Source of the DNA: CAZAYP01 sp964489425 [NCBI: uncultured Verrucomicrobiota bacterium]
GTDB lineage: Bacteria; Verrucomicrobiota; Kiritimatiellia; RZYC01
Direction: 5' to 3'
NCBI GenBank assembly: GCA_964489425.1
Contig: CAZAYP010000001.1
Span: forward strand, 124,001-188,000
DNA: 64,000 nucleotides
In this document: piece after piece, positions 33,645 through 42,513 of the stretch
Position numbering within the stretch: position 1 is the stretch's first letter
Layout: each line of letters opens with the position of its first letter
Translations under genes and position numbers: made by a program
Notes under the pieces: generated by a model
Seen by the model: only the letters and a program-made list of their open reading frames with translations
What the model was told of the DNA's origin: nothing
Databases searched by the model: none

Positions 33645-35219
33645 TTATTTTGTTTTCCGCTTTTTCGCGCCGGCCGTCTTTTTCTCGTTCTGCTGCGCCA
33701 CCAGGTAGCGGTTCAGGCAGTTCAGGTAGGCCTTCACGCTGCCCTCGACAATATCCGTGCTGGCGCCCTTGCCGGAGATGCGGCCGCCGGGAAACTCCAC
33801 CGTCACGCTGACTTCGCCGACCGCGTCTTTGCCCTGGGTGACCGCCTGCAGCGAGTAGTCCAGCAGGCGGCCGTGCACGCCGGTGATGCGGTCGATCGTG
33901 CGCAGCGCGGCGTCCACCGGGCCATCGCCGCAGGCCGCGTCCTGGAACACCTCGGCGTTGCGCTTCAGGCGCACGGTGGCCGTGGGCACCGGCCCCTTGC
34001 CGGCCGACACCTGCAGGTATTCCAGCGTGTACACCTCGCTCCCGGCCTGCATCTGGTTCTGGATGATCGCCACGATGTCGTCATCGTAGATGTGCTTCTT
34101 CTTGTCCGCCAGGGCGACAAAGTCGTTGTAGGCTTTCTCCAGTTGGGCATCGTCCAGCTGGAACCCCAGCTCGCTCACCTTGTGCCGCAGCCCGCGCCGG
34201 CCGGAATGCTTGCCCATGACCAGGTCGGTGCCCGAGATGCCGACATCTTCCGGCCGCATGATCTCGTAGGTGGTGCGCTCTTTCAGCACGCCGTCCTGGT
34301 GGATGCCGGACTCGTGGGCAAAGGCGTTGGCGCCCACGATGGCCTTGTTGCGCTGCACCACCATGCCGGTCAGCTGGCTCACCAGGCGGCTGGTGCGGTA
34401 CAGTTCGCGGGTGTTGATGGCCGTGCCGATGTTGTTGAACACATCCGATCGCGTGCGGATGGCCATGACCACCTCTTCCAGCGAGCAGTTGCCCGCGCGT
34501 TCGCCCAGGCCGTTGATCGTGCATTGGACGCCGCGCGCGCCGTTGCGCACCGCGGCCAGCGAGTTGGCCACGGCCAGCCCCAGGTCGTTGTGGCAGTGCA
34601 CGTGCAGGTCGACGCCCCGGCCAAATTCCGGCACATGCTCGCACAGGTAGGCGATCAGCCGGCCGAACTCGTAGGGGATGGCGTAGCCGACCGTGTCCGG
34701 AACGTTCACCGACGTGGCGCCGGCATCGATCACCGCGCGCACGACGTCGGCCAGGAAATCCGGCTCGGTCCGCGAGGCATCCTCGGGGCTGAACTGCACC
34801 TCCTTGCAGAACCGGCGCGCGTACTTGACGTGGGCCACGGCCTGCTTGATGATCTCCGCCTTGGCCTTGCGCAGCTTGAACTGCCGGTGAATGGCCGACG
34901 TGGCCAGGAAGGTGTGGATCAGCCCGCGGCTGCCGGCCGGCGCGATCGCCTCGGCGCACCGCTCGATGTCCTTGGGCAGGCACCGCGCCAGCCCCGCGAT
35001 CTGCGGCCCCTTGATTTGCTCGGCCACGCCCTTGACCGCCGCGAAGTCCCCGGGCGAGGCAATGGGAAACCCGGCCTCGATGATGTCCACGTTCAGCCGC
35101 GCCAGCTGGCGGGCCACCTGCAGTTTCTCGGCCAGCCCCATGCTGGCGCCGGGGCACTGCTCGCCGTCCCGCAGCGTGGTGTCAAAAATGATGACCCGAT
35201 CTTGTTTCTCTTTCTTCAT
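33645..35219 (-). CDS. leuA: 2-isopropylmalate synthase
   Basis: 524 residues. Condenses acetyl-CoA with 2-oxoisovalerate, the first committed step of leucine synthesis. The HMGL-like TIM barrel starts IIFDTTLRDGEQCPGASM and contains FSPEDASRTEPDFL, HVHCHNDLGLAVANSLAA (metal-binding His) and GLGERAGNCSLEEVVMA. The C-terminal regulatory domain (about 390-505) for leucine feedback is complete. The first barrel motif and the GxGERAGN motif separate it from homocitrate synthase and citramalate synthase only by degree, but the length and tail favour LeuA. AGGAG precedes the ATG. A promoter and a leader peptide lie upstream. Confidence 0.94.
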   Translation of the reverse strand: MKKEKQDRVIIFDTTLRDGEQCPGASMGLAEKLQVARQLARLNVDIIEAGFPIASPGDFAAVKGVAEQIKGPQIAGLARCLPKDIERCAEAIAPAGSRGLIHTFLATSAIHRQFKLRKAKAEIIKQAVAHVKYARRFCKEVQFSPEDASRTEPDFLADVVRAVIDAGATSVNVPDTVGYAIPYEFGRLIAYLCEHVPEFGRGVDLHVHCHNDLGLAVANSLAAVRNGARGVQCTINGLGERAGNCSLEEVVMAIRTRSDVFNNIGTAINTRELYRTSRLVSQLTGMVVQRNKAIVGANAFAHESGIHQDGVLKERTTYEIMRPEDVGISGTDLVMGKHSGRRGLRHKVSELGFQLDDAQLEKAYNDFVALADKKKHIYDDDIVAIIQNQMQAGSEVYTLEYLQVSAGKGPVPTATVRLKRNAEVFQDAACGDGPVDAALRTIDRITGVHGRLLDYSLQAVTQGKDAVGEVSVTVEFPGGRISGKGASTDIVEGSVKAYLNCLNRYLVAQQNEKKTAGAKKRKTK

Positions 35220-35282
35220 GTCCGTTGCTCCTGATGAAATATGGTGTTCCTGCGATGCAGTCGTTGGCCCGCTTCAGGGTCA

Positions 35283-35379
35283 GGCCCCGCTGGCACGATG
35301 AACACATGGCCGGGCCATGGTTCCGGTGGGGAGGGTTCGCGGTTGGCTTATGCGATTCCACCCAGCGCCACGCGGGGCC
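35283..35379 (-). promoter_or_regulatory. Long-range inverted repeat joining leader ORF end and leuA leader (attenuator-like)
   Basis: On the transcript, GGCCCCGC-G-TGGC near the end of the leader reading frame (35367-35379) can pair with GCCA-GCGGGGCC in the leader-leuA spacer (35283-35294). This makes 12 base pairs with a single bulged G. A ribosome stalled on the leader would cover one arm. I see no U-run, so the effect could be on translation or Rho rather than an intrinsic terminator. Confidence 0.45.
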
Positions 35380-35458
35380 GACTAAGGGCCAGTCCCAGGA
35401 CCAACAGCACCCGGGCTGCCGCCTGCCACGCCTGCACGATGATGGAAACATGTTGCAT
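35348..35458 (-). CDS. Probable branched-chain leader peptide upstream of leuA
   Basis: 36 residues, MQHVSIIVQAW... ending RVALGGIA. Fourteen of the 36 are Leu, Ile or Val, with the dense core RVLLVLGLAL, as in classical leu and ilv leader peptides. The ATG lies about 4 nt downstream of the predicted transcription start, and no ribosome-binding site precedes it, so it may be translated leaderless. It ends 128 bp before leuA. Ribosome stalling for lack of charged Leu-tRNA could control leuA. The coding status rests on composition and position. Confidence 0.55.
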   Translation of the reverse strand: MQHVSIIVQAWQAAARVLLVLGLALSRPRVALGGIA

Positions 35459-35468
35459 AATGACTATA

Positions 35469-35497
35469 TAAATAGCGTGGATCCGGCAGGCTGTCAA
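35469..35497 (-). promoter_or_regulatory. Sigma70-type promoter for leader peptide and leuA
   Basis: Read on the minus strand, TTGACA (35497-35492) is a perfect -35 hexamer. A 17-bp spacer separates it from TATTTA (35474-35469), a 4-of-6 match to TATAAT. The AT-rich -10 stands out from the GC-rich surroundings. Transcription should start near 35462, just ahead of the leader ATG. Confidence 0.7.
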
Positions 35498-35677
35498 AAT
35501 ATTTTGGGGGGCTCCGGACGACGTCAAGGTGGATACCGGCCAAACGCCGGACGCCGCGGCCCGGCAAGGTCTTGACGCCGCCGGCCATTGTATTACATTC
35601 CCAGGAAGCCGGGTCCCACACGGGAGCACGGTAACCCAGCATACACAAGATGAATCAGGCGAAGTAAAGGCAGGCCG

Positions 35678-36088
35678 ATGGCATTGCGGCATCCGCAGGT
35701 TGAAGCGTGGGAAGATCGGGTCAAGCAAGTTCTCGACGAGATTGATGCCCGGCTCGAGCAGCGCCATGGGCACCTGTTTGAGCTCCACCCCATGCGTCCG
35801 GAAGCCGGCGCCACGGCCAACCCCGAGGACGACGGCCTGTTCGATGTCGGCGCCGCGTTCACGGCCGGTTTCGGGTCACGGCTGGGCCGCGGCTACGTGG
35901 TGGACGTGCGCCTGGCCACGCTGGCTCCGGTGCCGGCGGCGCTGCAGGAGACCATCGGGGCCGAGGTGGCCGACCAGTTGCGCGCCGGCCTGGCGCGCGC
36001 GTTCCCCGGCCGGGAACTGCGCGTGGACCGCGACGGCAGCCAGTACAAAATTACCGGCGACCTGTCCCTGGACAAGCCGGCAGAATAG
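35678..36088 (+). CDS. Small conserved-looking cytoplasmic protein of unknown function
   Basis: 136 residues. No signal peptide or helix for membranes. An acidic N-terminal helix (HPQVEAWEDRVKQVLDEIDARLEQR) is followed by LHPMRPEAGATANPEDDGLFDVGAAFTAGFGS, then RGYVVDVRLATLAPVP, a helix and RELRVDRDGSQYKITGDLSL. The pattern looks like a single alpha/beta domain and is probably a real family, but I cannot name it. It is encoded 12 bp upstream of corA and an AGGCAGG site precedes its ATG, so the two are likely co-transcribed. Divergent to it is the leuA promoter. Confidence 0.7.
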   Translation: MALRHPQVEAWEDRVKQVLDEIDARLEQRHGHLFELHPMRPEAGATANPEDDGLFDVGAAFTAGFGSRLGRGYVVDVRLATLAPVPAALQETIGAEVADQLRAGLARAFPGRELRVDRDGSQYKITGDLSLDKPAE

Positions 36089-36100
36089 GCGGGCGATGCC

Positions 36101-37264
36101 ATGCGCAAGACCAACAAGAAAAACCGGTTTCTGCACCACCACCGCCCACCCCGGCGGCCGATCCACCGCAACGTGCTGGGCGCCGCGCCGGGCACGTTGA
36201 CGCCCGTGCCGGGCGCGCCCCGGCCCACCATCCACCTGCTGGCGCTCGGGCCGGACAAGACCGAGTACCGGCCCATCGAGCACGTGGCGGAAATCAAAGA
36301 CTACCTGGGCGCGTGGCCCACGGTCTGGGTCCAGGTCATAGGCCTGGGCGACCTGGACGTAATCAAGGAACTGGCCGCCTTGCTCTCCATCCACGACCTG
36401 GCGCTGGAAGACGTGCTCGACGGCCACCAGCGCCCGAAGATCGAGGCATACCCCCCCTACCTGTTCATCATTGCCAAGATCGTGGAACTGGGCGAGACCC
36501 TGGACACGTCGCAGCTCAGCATTTTTCTGGGCCCGGGATTGGTGCTGTCGTTCCAGGAAAAACCGAACCCGGCGTTCGACAGCCTGCGGGATCGCCTGCG
36601 CCAGGACCCCGGGCGAGCGCGCCAGACCGGCGCGGATTACCTGGCCTACACGCTCCTGGACACGATCGTCGACGCCTACTACCCGGTCCTCGAGCAGTAC
36701 GGCGACCGGCTCGAAAACATGGAGGACCAGGTGCTCCGCCGGCCGGAACAGCAGACGGTCATGACGGTCGTCACCATCAAGCGGGAACTGCTCCGGTTCC
36801 GCCGCGCGGCCTGGCCGCTGCGCGAAGTGCTCAACTACCTGCTGCGCGACAACGTGCCCGGCATCCACCCCGCGACGCGGGTGTACATCCAGGACTGCTA
36901 CGACCACAACATGCAGATCGTCGACCTGCTGGAAGCGTACCGCGAGCTGGCCTCGGGCCTGATGGAAGTCTACCTGTCCAACGTCAGCTACCGCATGGAC
37001 CAGGTGATGAAGGTGCTGACCATCATCTCGACGATCTTCATCCCGCTCTCGTTCATCGCCAGCCTGTATGGCATGAATTTCCAGACCGCCGCGTCCCCCT
37101 GGAACATGCCCGAACTGGCCTGGCGCTACGGATACCCCTACGCCCTGGGCCTGATGCTGCTGGTGGCGCTGACGATGCTGTTCTTTTTCGTCCGCCGCGG
37201 CTGGATCCACCCGCTCCGCGTGCGCGACCGGGACGCCGACACTCTGCCCGCGGCGCCCGGCTGA
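36101..37264 (+). CDS. corA: CorA-family magnesium/divalent cation channel
   Basis: 387 residues. Pentameric inner-membrane channel for Mg2+ (also Co2+, Ni2+). The cytoplasmic funnel domain includes LSIHDLALEDVLDGHQRPKIEAY and the long stalk helix (DTIVDAYYPVLEQYGDRLENMEDQV). The C-terminus has two helices with the selectivity motif GMN in ASLYGMNF between them and a basic tail after LFFFVRRGW. A basic, His-rich head of about 30 residues (KTNKKNRFLHHHRPPRRP) precedes the domain and is longer than usual. It follows the small unknown gene by 12 bp. Confidence 0.94.
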   Translation: MRKTNKKNRFLHHHRPPRRPIHRNVLGAAPGTLTPVPGAPRPTIHLLALGPDKTEYRPIEHVAEIKDYLGAWPTVWVQVIGLGDLDVIKELAALLSIHDLALEDVLDGHQRPKIEAYPPYLFIIAKIVELGETLDTSQLSIFLGPGLVLSFQEKPNPAFDSLRDRLRQDPGRARQTGADYLAYTLLDTIVDAYYPVLEQYGDRLENMEDQVLRRPEQQTVMTVVTIKRELLRFRRAAWPLREVLNYLLRDNVPGIHPATRVYIQDCYDHNMQIVDLLEAYRELASGLMEVYLSNVSYRMDQVMKVLTIISTIFIPLSFIASLYGMNFQTAASPWNMPELAWRYGYPYALGLMLLVALTMLFFFVRRGWIHPLRVRDRDADTLPAAPG

Positions 37265-37282
37265 TGCCGGCGCGGGCCGGGC

Positions 37283-39166
37283 TTACTGGAACTCGCGCAG
37301 GGACTCGTCCATGCCCTTGTGGACCTCGTACCAGAACGAGAGCGCGGTCTCCTTGCGGTCCTTCTCGAACCCCTCCACCCAGCGCGCCAGCTCCGCGTCC
37401 TTGTTGCTGTCCACGGTCTGCATGCGCTTGAGCGCGGTGTGCACGAAATCAATGTTGCGCTCCGTCTCCCAGAACACGGACGAGTTGCGGCTGTTGATGC
37501 GGGCGGCGGTCAGGGCCACGGATTTGAGGTACGCGTCTTTTTTCTGGAACAGCTGGCCCATGATTTCCGGGACCATGGCCTCGGACCAGCCGCGGTGGAA
37601 ACGGCAGATGCCCATGTTGTCGGACACCAACTCGCCTTTCAGGCGCTCGGCATTGCTGCGGCCCAAGTCGCGCGGCGGCAGGAACTCGTTTTCATAGTTG
37701 AAGTAGTATTTTCCCGTCATGGCCACCGGCGTCAGGGCGCCCGGCACCCAGTACTGATTGGGGGTCATCCAGCCGTTGCGGCCGTTGGCATTGTACACGA
37801 ACAGGTCGAGGATGCGGCGATCCTTCGCGCGGGCCAGGTGCCGCGCGAACTTGCGCGCGCCTTCCCGCAAGTCCACCAGGCCGCGCCGCTGGATCATCGC
37901 ATCCATGAGGCCCACGCCGATCTCCGCGTTACGGGCGGAATCCGCCTCCACGTCGAAATGGGCGGGATCAAAGTTCGGCACCTGGCCGGCAGCCAGCCCG
38001 AGGTCCTGGGGCTGCAGCAGGCCTTCGCCCAGGCACTCCATGAGCCAGGCCACGACGCAGCCCGCGCCGATGGCATCCAAGCCATAGACCGTGGCCTGCA
38101 TGTTCAATTTTTCCGCGGCGCGCTGGTCGAACACGCCCGACAGCGGGCCCAGGGTCTGGTACGGCTCGTAATCCTTCTTGTACTCCCCGCGCATTTTCTT
38201 GCAGACCGCCACGCAGGGCTCGCCGCAGGTCTTGAACTGCTTGGTGGCGATGGTCTCCTCGTTGAACTGCTTCAGGTAATGCTCTGTCACCAGCTTCTGG
38301 GTCAGGTCGACCCGTGCGCCCTCGTCCATGTAGATGCTGCGGTAGTTGAACGCCAGGATCCGGCCCTTGATCGTGGCAAAGTTGCAGCCGAACGTCCCGC
38401 CGGTCTTGAGATCGTCGCGGAACCGGTACTTCATCGTGCTTTCAATGTCCTTGGCCGCCAGGGTCTTGTTGAACTTGTCCTGGAACCACTGGTCCGCCAC
38501 CTTGCGGTCGCGGAAGTCCTCGTGCACCGAGGTGCCGCCGTAGATGACCGCCGCGATGTTGTGCTGCCGCAGCATCTGCGACCCCAAACCGCCGCGGCCC
38601 GCCCAGGTGTCCACGGCGGTCAACTGGCCCTTGACGATGGGCACCGAGGCAATGGCGCCAAAATCTGTTTCCTGCGCCGCCGGCCCGACCGCGAGGATCC
38701 GGGGGTCGGCCTCATAGTGGCCGCCGAACAGTTCCATCACGTGATCCATGAGCGCGTACACGCCCTGCCGGCCGCCGGCCCAGACCTTGGCCAGCGCCAC
38801 CGGCACGATCTCCACGGCAATCTCCTCGCTGTGCACGCGGTTCAAGTACAGGATCGACGGCGTCGGCGCGCGGTTGACCAGCGACACCAGGTTGATGCCC
38901 AGGTCGTCGAACACCAGGCCGGCCCCGCCCATGGACGAGATGTAGAACCCGCTCCAGGCCGGCGAAAAGCCCGTGAAGAACAGGCGGTTGGACCCGCCAA
39001 AGACCGAGCCGGCCAACAGGCCCACGCCGAAGTTCAGGCTCTGGTACTTGTAGAACAGGTGGATGCCCAGGTCGATGGGCCCGAAAAAATCGCCCACGGG
39101 ATACCAGTGCATCTTGTAATACGATGTGGCCGTGTCCACGAACAACGCCTTGATCGACTGGTTCAT
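37283..39166 (-). CDS. Tungsten-type aldehyde ferredoxin oxidoreductase family enzyme
   Basis: 627 residues from the ATG at 39166 (MNQSIKALF). The N-terminal domain binds the bis-pterin cofactor (FTGFSPAWSGFYISSMGGAG, TWAGRGGLGSQML). The [4Fe-4S] ligands are the cysteines of CGEPCVAVC plus a distal Cys in DNMGICRFHRGW. YQTLGPLSGVF and YGLDAIGAGCVVAW match the second and third AOR domains. These enzymes oxidise aldehydes to acids with ferredoxin, or run in reverse, and imply anaerobic metabolism. Substrate class (AOR, FOR, WOR5-like) cannot be fixed from sequence. It faces corA at its 3' end. Confidence 0.92.
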   Translation of the reverse strand: MNQSIKALFVDTATSYYKMHWYPVGDFFGPIDLGIHLFYKYQSLNFGVGLLAGSVFGGSNRLFFTGFSPAWSGFYISSMGGAGLVFDDLGINLVSLVNRAPTPSILYLNRVHSEEIAVEIVPVALAKVWAGGRQGVYALMDHVMELFGGHYEADPRILAVGPAAQETDFGAIASVPIVKGQLTAVDTWAGRGGLGSQMLRQHNIAAVIYGGTSVHEDFRDRKVADQWFQDKFNKTLAAKDIESTMKYRFRDDLKTGGTFGCNFATIKGRILAFNYRSIYMDEGARVDLTQKLVTEHYLKQFNEETIATKQFKTCGEPCVAVCKKMRGEYKKDYEPYQTLGPLSGVFDQRAAEKLNMQATVYGLDAIGAGCVVAWLMECLGEGLLQPQDLGLAAGQVPNFDPAHFDVEADSARNAEIGVGLMDAMIQRRGLVDLREGARKFARHLARAKDRRILDLFVYNANGRNGWMTPNQYWVPGALTPVAMTGKYYFNYENEFLPPRDLGRSNAERLKGELVSDNMGICRFHRGWSEAMVPEIMGQLFQKKDAYLKSVALTAARINSRNSSVFWETERNIDFVHTALKRMQTVDSNKDAELARWVEGFEKDRKETALSFWYEVHKGMDESLREFQ

Positions 39167-39211
39167 CGGTTGCCTTCCCATGTTGGGCCCGCTGGGCAGG
39201 CCACGCCTGTT

Positions 39212-40033
39212 TTATTGTCCAAACCAACGCCCCACCTGCGCGCGCCAACCGGACGCGGGCCGGTCCGGCGCGGTTTTGCTGCGGGCCGTGGCCGGCAGCG
39301 GGATCACGGGGTCGCCCGCGAGAATGCGCGCGGGGTTGTCGCAGAACAGCAGCGCGGCCGGCTCCGGCCCGATCCAGGCCGCGCACCGCGCGCGGGCCTC
39401 CGCCAGCACGGGCGGCCGCTCCTTGAGGTTGTGGCCATCGCTGGCCACCACGTGCACCAGCCCGTGCTGGAGCAGCATCACCGCCAGGCTGCGCTCCGCG
39501 TGGGGGGCGTCCGGCGCGGGGATGGACTGGGCGTTCACCTGGATCACCGCGCCGCGCGCCACGATGTCCTCCACGGTGTCCGCGGCCGCTGACCCGCGGA
39601 ACATTTCGAGGCGTTCGGGATGGGCGAGCACCGGCACGATATTTTGCAATTGCAGCTGGAAGACCACCTCGTGCACCGGCCCCAGGTCGCGGCCCAGGTA
39701 CGGGCCTTCGAGCAGCACGTAGCGGCCGGCGGCATCCAGGGTCGGCACGGCGCCGTCCTTGATGCGGCGGGGCAGATCATCCACCAGGCGCACCTCCGCG
39801 GCCCAGCGCAGGTCCAGGGGGATGCCCGCCGCCTGCACCAGGCCGGCCAGGCGGGCGTGCGCCCGGGCAATGTCCGGGCAAGCCGGGTTGGTCACATCGC
39901 AGAACATGTGCGGCGTGGCGACCAGGATGCGAGTGCCGGCCGCGGCGGCCATGCGGCACATCTCGAGGGCTTCGGCCTCGCTGGTGGCGCCGTCATCCAG
40001 CGCCGGCAGGATATGCGTATGCAGATCGATCAT
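39212..40033 (-). CDS. CpsB/CapC-type PHP-domain tyrosine-protein phosphatase
   Basis: 273 residues. PHP-fold metallophosphatase that removes phosphate from the tyrosine tail of Wzc-like kinases. Motifs: MIDLHTHILPALDDGA, VATPHMF, VLAHPERLEMF and VASDGHNLKERPP, the four metal-binding blocks. C-terminally a basic, disordered tail of about 35 residues ends GRWFGQ. It follows the second Wzc-like kinase by 38 bp, the usual pairing, so it should reset that kinase's phosphorylation cycle during polymer export. Confidence 0.93.
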   Translation of the reverse strand: MIDLHTHILPALDDGATSEAEALEMCRMAAAAGTRILVATPHMFCDVTNPACPDIARAHARLAGLVQAAGIPLDLRWAAEVRLVDDLPRRIKDGAVPTLDAAGRYVLLEGPYLGRDLGPVHEVVFQLQLQNIVPVLAHPERLEMFRGSAAADTVEDIVARGAVIQVNAQSIPAPDAPHAERSLAVMLLQHGLVHVVASDGHNLKERPPVLAEARARCAAWIGPEPAALLFCDNPARILAGDPVIPLPATARSKTAPDRPASGWRAQVGRWFGQ

Positions 40034-40071
40034 GCGTCAGGCGGACGCCCCGGGCCACGGCGGCCGGCCGT

Positions 40072-42324
40072 TCAGGTGGCCGCCGGCTTAACCGGCGGGG
40101 GCAGCTTTTTTTTATGCCCGGCCAGCGGGCCCAGCCAGCGCCGCCAACCCTTGACCGGGCGCTTGCCGGATTGTTCTTCCTCGTAATAATGGGAGTAATA
40201 ATAGCTGTAGCGCCCGTAATAGTAGCCGCCGTAGTAGTAACCGCCGTAGTAGTAGCCGCCCTTGGGCTGGTCCACGTTGTTCAGGATGATGCCCAGCAGG
40301 CGCACCTGGGCCAGGCGCAGCCGCGAGGCCAGATCGCGCGCGGCGTTCTTGGGCGTAACAAAGCTGCGCACCACCAGGATCACGCCGTCGGTGTGCTTGC
40401 CGATGACCATCGAGTCCACCATCGAAAAGCTGGGCGGCGAGTCGTAGATGACAAAATCAAACTTGCCGACCAGTTCCTTGGACAGCCGGGCAAAATTCTC
40501 CGAATCCAACAGTTCCACCGACTTGGGCGGGATGGGCCCGCAGGGTAGCACAAACAGGTTTTCCACGCTGGTCGGCTGGATCACCTTGTCCAGGTCAACG
40601 CTGGCGCGATCGGTCAGCAGGTTGGAGAGTCCCTGCTGGGTGTTGGCCTTGAACACGCGCTGCAGGCGGGGCTTGCGCATATCGGCATCCACCAGCAACG
40701 TCCGGCGCCCCACCTGGGCCTGGGCAATGCCCAGGTTGATCGCGCTGATGGTCTTGCCTTCCTTGCTGAAGGTGCTCGACACCACGATGTGCCGCAACGG
40801 GGTCGCGTGGCCAAAGGCCAGCGCCGTGCGCAAGGTGCGGAACGCCTCCGCGAAATGGCTGCGGGGGCTCTGGACCGAGAACATGTCGGTGTTCTCGCTT
40901 TCGCGCGCCTCGAGGCCGGTGTCGGGGATGCCGGTGAGCACGTTGCACCGCAGCAAGTGCTTGACCTCCATCTCGCTCTTGATGGTCATGTCCAGGTAGT
41001 CGAGGAAGAAACACAGGCCAATCGCCAGGATCAGCCCGAACATGCCGGCCAGGAGCAGGTTCTTCTTCTTGTTGGGCCAGGCTTTGCCGTCCGGCACCGT
41101 GGCCTTGGCGACCACGAACATGTTCTCGCCCTGGCCGCCCATGCGGTTGATGTCAATCTCCTGGATGCGGCGGATGATGGTGTCGTAGGTGTTCTGGACG
41201 GACTGCTTGGACTGGCTCAGGACCTCGTAATCCGAGGCCAGCGACGAGAAACGGAACACCTCTTCCCGGTACTGTTCCAGGGCCGCCCGCCGCAGGTCCT
41301 CTTCCCCCTTGGATTGCAGGTACTGGGTTTCCAGCGCATTGAGGATGGACTGGGCCTCGATGGCGATCTTGTTCTGCAGGGTTTCGATCTGGGTCTCCAT
41401 GGCCATCAGCTCGGGGTGGTTGGATCCCAGGCGCTCGCGGCGCTGCGCGTAATCCTGCTCCAGGCCCGCCAGCGTGATCTTGAGCTGGTTGATCATCGGG
41501 GAAACGCTCACCTCGGGCAGGGAATCGATGGGCTTGCCCGCGGCGATGGCATCCCGCGCCGCCTGCAGCTTGGACTCACAGTTCATGCGGATGGGCTCGA
41601 TCTGGGTCAGGTTCTTGCTCAGGTCGCTCAGGCGATCGATGACCACGTTCTGGGTTTTTTCAAAGGAAACGATGTTGTTCTTGACCATGAAATCATGGAG
41701 CTCGCGGGTGGCGGCATCCAGCTTGGCCCGCAGCAGGTCCGCCTGCTTGCGCATCTCGGCCAGGCCTTCGTCGGAGATGCCGAAACGCCGTTTCTGGTTT
41801 TCCTCGATGAACGCCGCCACGGCCGCGTTGACGATGCGCGCGGCTTCCTGGGGATTGGGGCGCAGCAGGGTGATGCGGATCAGCTGCGTGCCGCGCACGG
41901 AGCTCACTTTCAGGGCCCGGCCGAGATAGGCCGCCGGGTTTTTCATGCTGGCAAAAGCCGGATCGTTCCGCAGGCCCGCCTTGTCAATGGCCGTATTGAG
42001 CACGGGTTCCGAGGTGATCAGCTCCACCTGGGTTTGCATGTATTCGCGCATGGCATAGGGCGGCAACTGGGTCTCGAGGGCCTCCTTGAGGCCGGTGAAG
42101 TTCACCTGGCTCGGCTGCACCAGGATCTCGGCCGACGCCTTGTACAGCGGGGTCCGGGTCCACGTGTAGAGCACCACGACAAAGACCACCAGCATGAACA
42201 TGGACAGCGCCAGGGGCAGCCGGCGCAGCACGATCTGGACATAATCCCACAGGTGCATGTCGCCGAACAGCGCGTCGCCACGCTCTTCTTCCAAGGCCCC
42301 CACCGGTCTATTCAAGCTCTCCAT
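40072..42324 (-). CDS. Wzc-like polysaccharide co-polymerase and BY-kinase (second copy)
   Basis: 750 residues. A cytoplasmic head leads into helix one (PLALSMFMLVVFVVVLYTW). A long periplasmic coiled coil (about 170-400) follows, then helix two (LLLAGMFGLILAIGLCFFLDYL), then the tyrosine kinase. Walker A is STFSKEGKTISA, Walker A' LLVDADMRKPR and Walker B DFVIYDSPPSFS. The C-terminus has 15 tyrosines, including three tandem YYYGG units. A perfect AGGAGGT site precedes the ATG. Together with the CpsB-type phosphatase and Wza-like lipoprotein on either side this forms a complete export control set, distinct from the one at 9413. Confidence 0.94.
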   Translation of the reverse strand: MESLNRPVGALEEERGDALFGDMHLWDYVQIVLRRLPLALSMFMLVVFVVVLYTWTRTPLYKASAEILVQPSQVNFTGLKEALETQLPPYAMREYMQTQVELITSEPVLNTAIDKAGLRNDPAFASMKNPAAYLGRALKVSSVRGTQLIRITLLRPNPQEAARIVNAAVAAFIEENQKRRFGISDEGLAEMRKQADLLRAKLDAATRELHDFMVKNNIVSFEKTQNVVIDRLSDLSKNLTQIEPIRMNCESKLQAARDAIAAGKPIDSLPEVSVSPMINQLKITLAGLEQDYAQRRERLGSNHPELMAMETQIETLQNKIAIEAQSILNALETQYLQSKGEEDLRRAALEQYREEVFRFSSLASDYEVLSQSKQSVQNTYDTIIRRIQEIDINRMGGQGENMFVVAKATVPDGKAWPNKKKNLLLAGMFGLILAIGLCFFLDYLDMTIKSEMEVKHLLRCNVLTGIPDTGLEARESENTDMFSVQSPRSHFAEAFRTLRTALAFGHATPLRHIVVSSTFSKEGKTISAINLGIAQAQVGRRTLLVDADMRKPRLQRVFKANTQQGLSNLLTDRASVDLDKVIQPTSVENLFVLPCGPIPPKSVELLDSENFARLSKELVGKFDFVIYDSPPSFSMVDSMVIGKHTDGVILVVRSFVTPKNAARDLASRLRLAQVRLLGIILNNVDQPKGGYYYGGYYYGGYYYGRYSYYYSHYYEEEQSGKRPVKGWRRWLGPLAGHKKKLPPPVKPAAT
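40216..40260. repeat. 15-bp tandem repeat (three units) encoding the YYYGG tail
   Basis: Three adjacent 15-bp units at 40216-40230, 40231-40245 and 40246-40260 differ by one or two bases. On the minus strand each encodes a five-residue GGYYY/YYYGG unit of the kinase tail. Such a repeat can gain or lose units by slippage and so change the number of phosphorylatable tyrosines. Confidence 0.85.
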
Positions 42325-42513
42325 GTTCCGCGACCTCCTGTATCCTGGAACCCAGGCTGGATCTTCGTCCCGCCGGCGCCCCCGCCAGCGGGGAATGGCA
42401 CGCCGGGCTGGTTAGAAATACGGCTGGTGATTATAGCCGCTGACTCGCCGAATGCACGCCTTTAATCCCGGAAATATGCCGCGCCAACGCAAGCCCGGCA
42501 ACCCGCCCACGGG

